This document shows, piece after piece, positions 8,230 through 8,400 of a DNA stretch of 8,400 bases. Position 1 is the first letter of the stretch. Every line of letters begins with the position of its first letter. The notes beneath the pieces are model-generated. The model ran no database searches. It saw only the letters and a program-made list of their open reading frames with translations, and was not told the DNA's origin. Origin of the DNA: Deltaproteobacteria bacterium (lineage in GTDB: Bacteria; Desulfobacterota; Binatia; UBA9968). Location of the stretch: the NCBI GenBank assembly GCA_020027655.1, contig JAHKKJ010000121.1:1-8400 (forward strand), in the 5' to 3' direction. The position numbers and the translations under genes were made by a program.

Positions 8230-8259
8230 AGTATATTTCTATCAGGGCAGCTTCAGCAA
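8230..8259 (-). promoter_or_regulatory. Putative promoter of the M16B/CoA-transferase operon
   Basis: On the minus strand TTGCTG (8259-8254) and TATACT (8235-8230) are 18 bases apart, a plausible sigma-70-type pair. Transcription would begin near 8223, about 30 bases before the ATG at 8193. Short dyads (5-base arms, 4-base spacer) overlap both boxes at 8249-8262 and 8223-8236 and could be operator half-sites, though such short arms can arise by chance. Confidence 0.4.
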
Positions 8260-8279
8260 GCTCCGGGCGAGTTTTACCG

Positions 8280-8308
8280 TTGACTCCTGCAACGCAAGGG
8301 CATAAGGG
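8280..8308 (+). promoter_or_regulatory. Putative promoter of the divergent right-edge gene
   Basis: TTGACT (8280-8285) followed after 17 bases by TAAGGG (8303-8308). The -35 is good and the -10 weak. The layout (TTGAC, then GGCATAAG at the same distance) is the same as in the promoter candidate before the M19 gene at 1224. It lies back to back with the M16 operon promoter, 20 bases between the two -35 boxes. Confidence 0.3.
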
Positions 8309-8338
8309 AAAGGCCAGCAAAAACAGTTCACGCCCGAT

Positions 8339-8344
8339 GGAGGT
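8339..8344 (+). promoter_or_regulatory. Strong Shine-Dalgarno sequence fixing the start at 8352
   Basis: GGAGGT sits 7 bases before the ATG at 8352. It is the best ribosome site in the window and the main reason for calling a gene start there. Confidence 0.75.
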
Positions 8345-8351
8345 AGCCCTT

Positions 8352-8400
8352 ATGAAAACGTCTTGGGAATCAGTTAACGTCGATGGCAGTCCGATGCGCC
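8352..8400 (+). CDS. Start of a gene cut by the window edge, possibly dienelactone hydrolase family
   Basis: Only 16 codons are visible: MKTSWESVNVDGSPMR. The start is supported by GGAGGT at ideal spacing and by an upstream promoter candidate. From memory, dienelactone-hydrolase-family proteins (alpha/beta hydrolases) often open with a similar W-x-x-V-x-VDG-x-PMR pattern before the first core strand, so that is the best guess. Too little is visible to confirm it, and no catalytic residue is in view. There is no signal peptide in these residues, so a cytosolic enzyme is likely. It is divergent from the M16B operon and could share control with it. Confidence 0.55.
   Translation, partial: MKTSWESVNVDGSPMR

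Overview
The window is GC-rich, densely coded bacterial chromosome, probably from a Gram-negative environmental bacterium. Three proteins start with signal-peptide-like sequences, two periplasm-type M16B peptidase subunits are encoded side by side, and class III CoA-transferase sequence is present. This gene mix is common in soil and subsurface lineages such as Acidobacteriota, Binatota or Desulfobacterota, but the sequence alone does not fix the phylum. I see no RNA gene, insertion sequence, CRISPR array, phage gene or long repeat.

Left part, plus strand: positions 3-1130 hold the C-terminal two thirds of a YbaL/KefB-type CPA2 potassium/proton antiporter with its RCK nucleotide-binding domain. 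The gene begins outside the window. A spacer of about 190 bases with a good promoter candidate (TTGACA at 1224) leads to an exported M19 membrane-dipeptidase homologue, best started at 1321 and ending at 2649. It has the full set of family metal and substrate residues.

Right part, minus strand: a tight three-gene run is read from 8193 down to 2825. First comes an M16B peptidase with an intact HxxEH zinc site. Eleven bases later comes a second M16B protein whose zinc site is lost but whose Arg/Tyr substrate-binding pair is kept. These two probably form one periplasmic heterodimeric protease. After 24 more bases comes an 802-residue protein made of two class III (CaiB/BaiF) CoA-transferase domains in tandem. 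By my alignment only the second domain has the catalytic aspartate. The operon converges on the dipeptidase gene across a 175-base spacer (2650-2824) that contains no convincing terminator.

Right edge: a divergent gene starts at 8352 behind a near-perfect Shine-Dalgarno sequence. Only 16 codons are visible, and they resemble the start of dienelactone-hydrolase-family proteins. Back-to-back promoter candidates lie between it and the M16 operon.

The points most worth a second look are the asymmetric double-domain CoA-transferase and its co-transcription with a peptidase pair. The M16B pair is a clear case of complementary loss of active-site elements. I found no clear evidence of a wholly new system.
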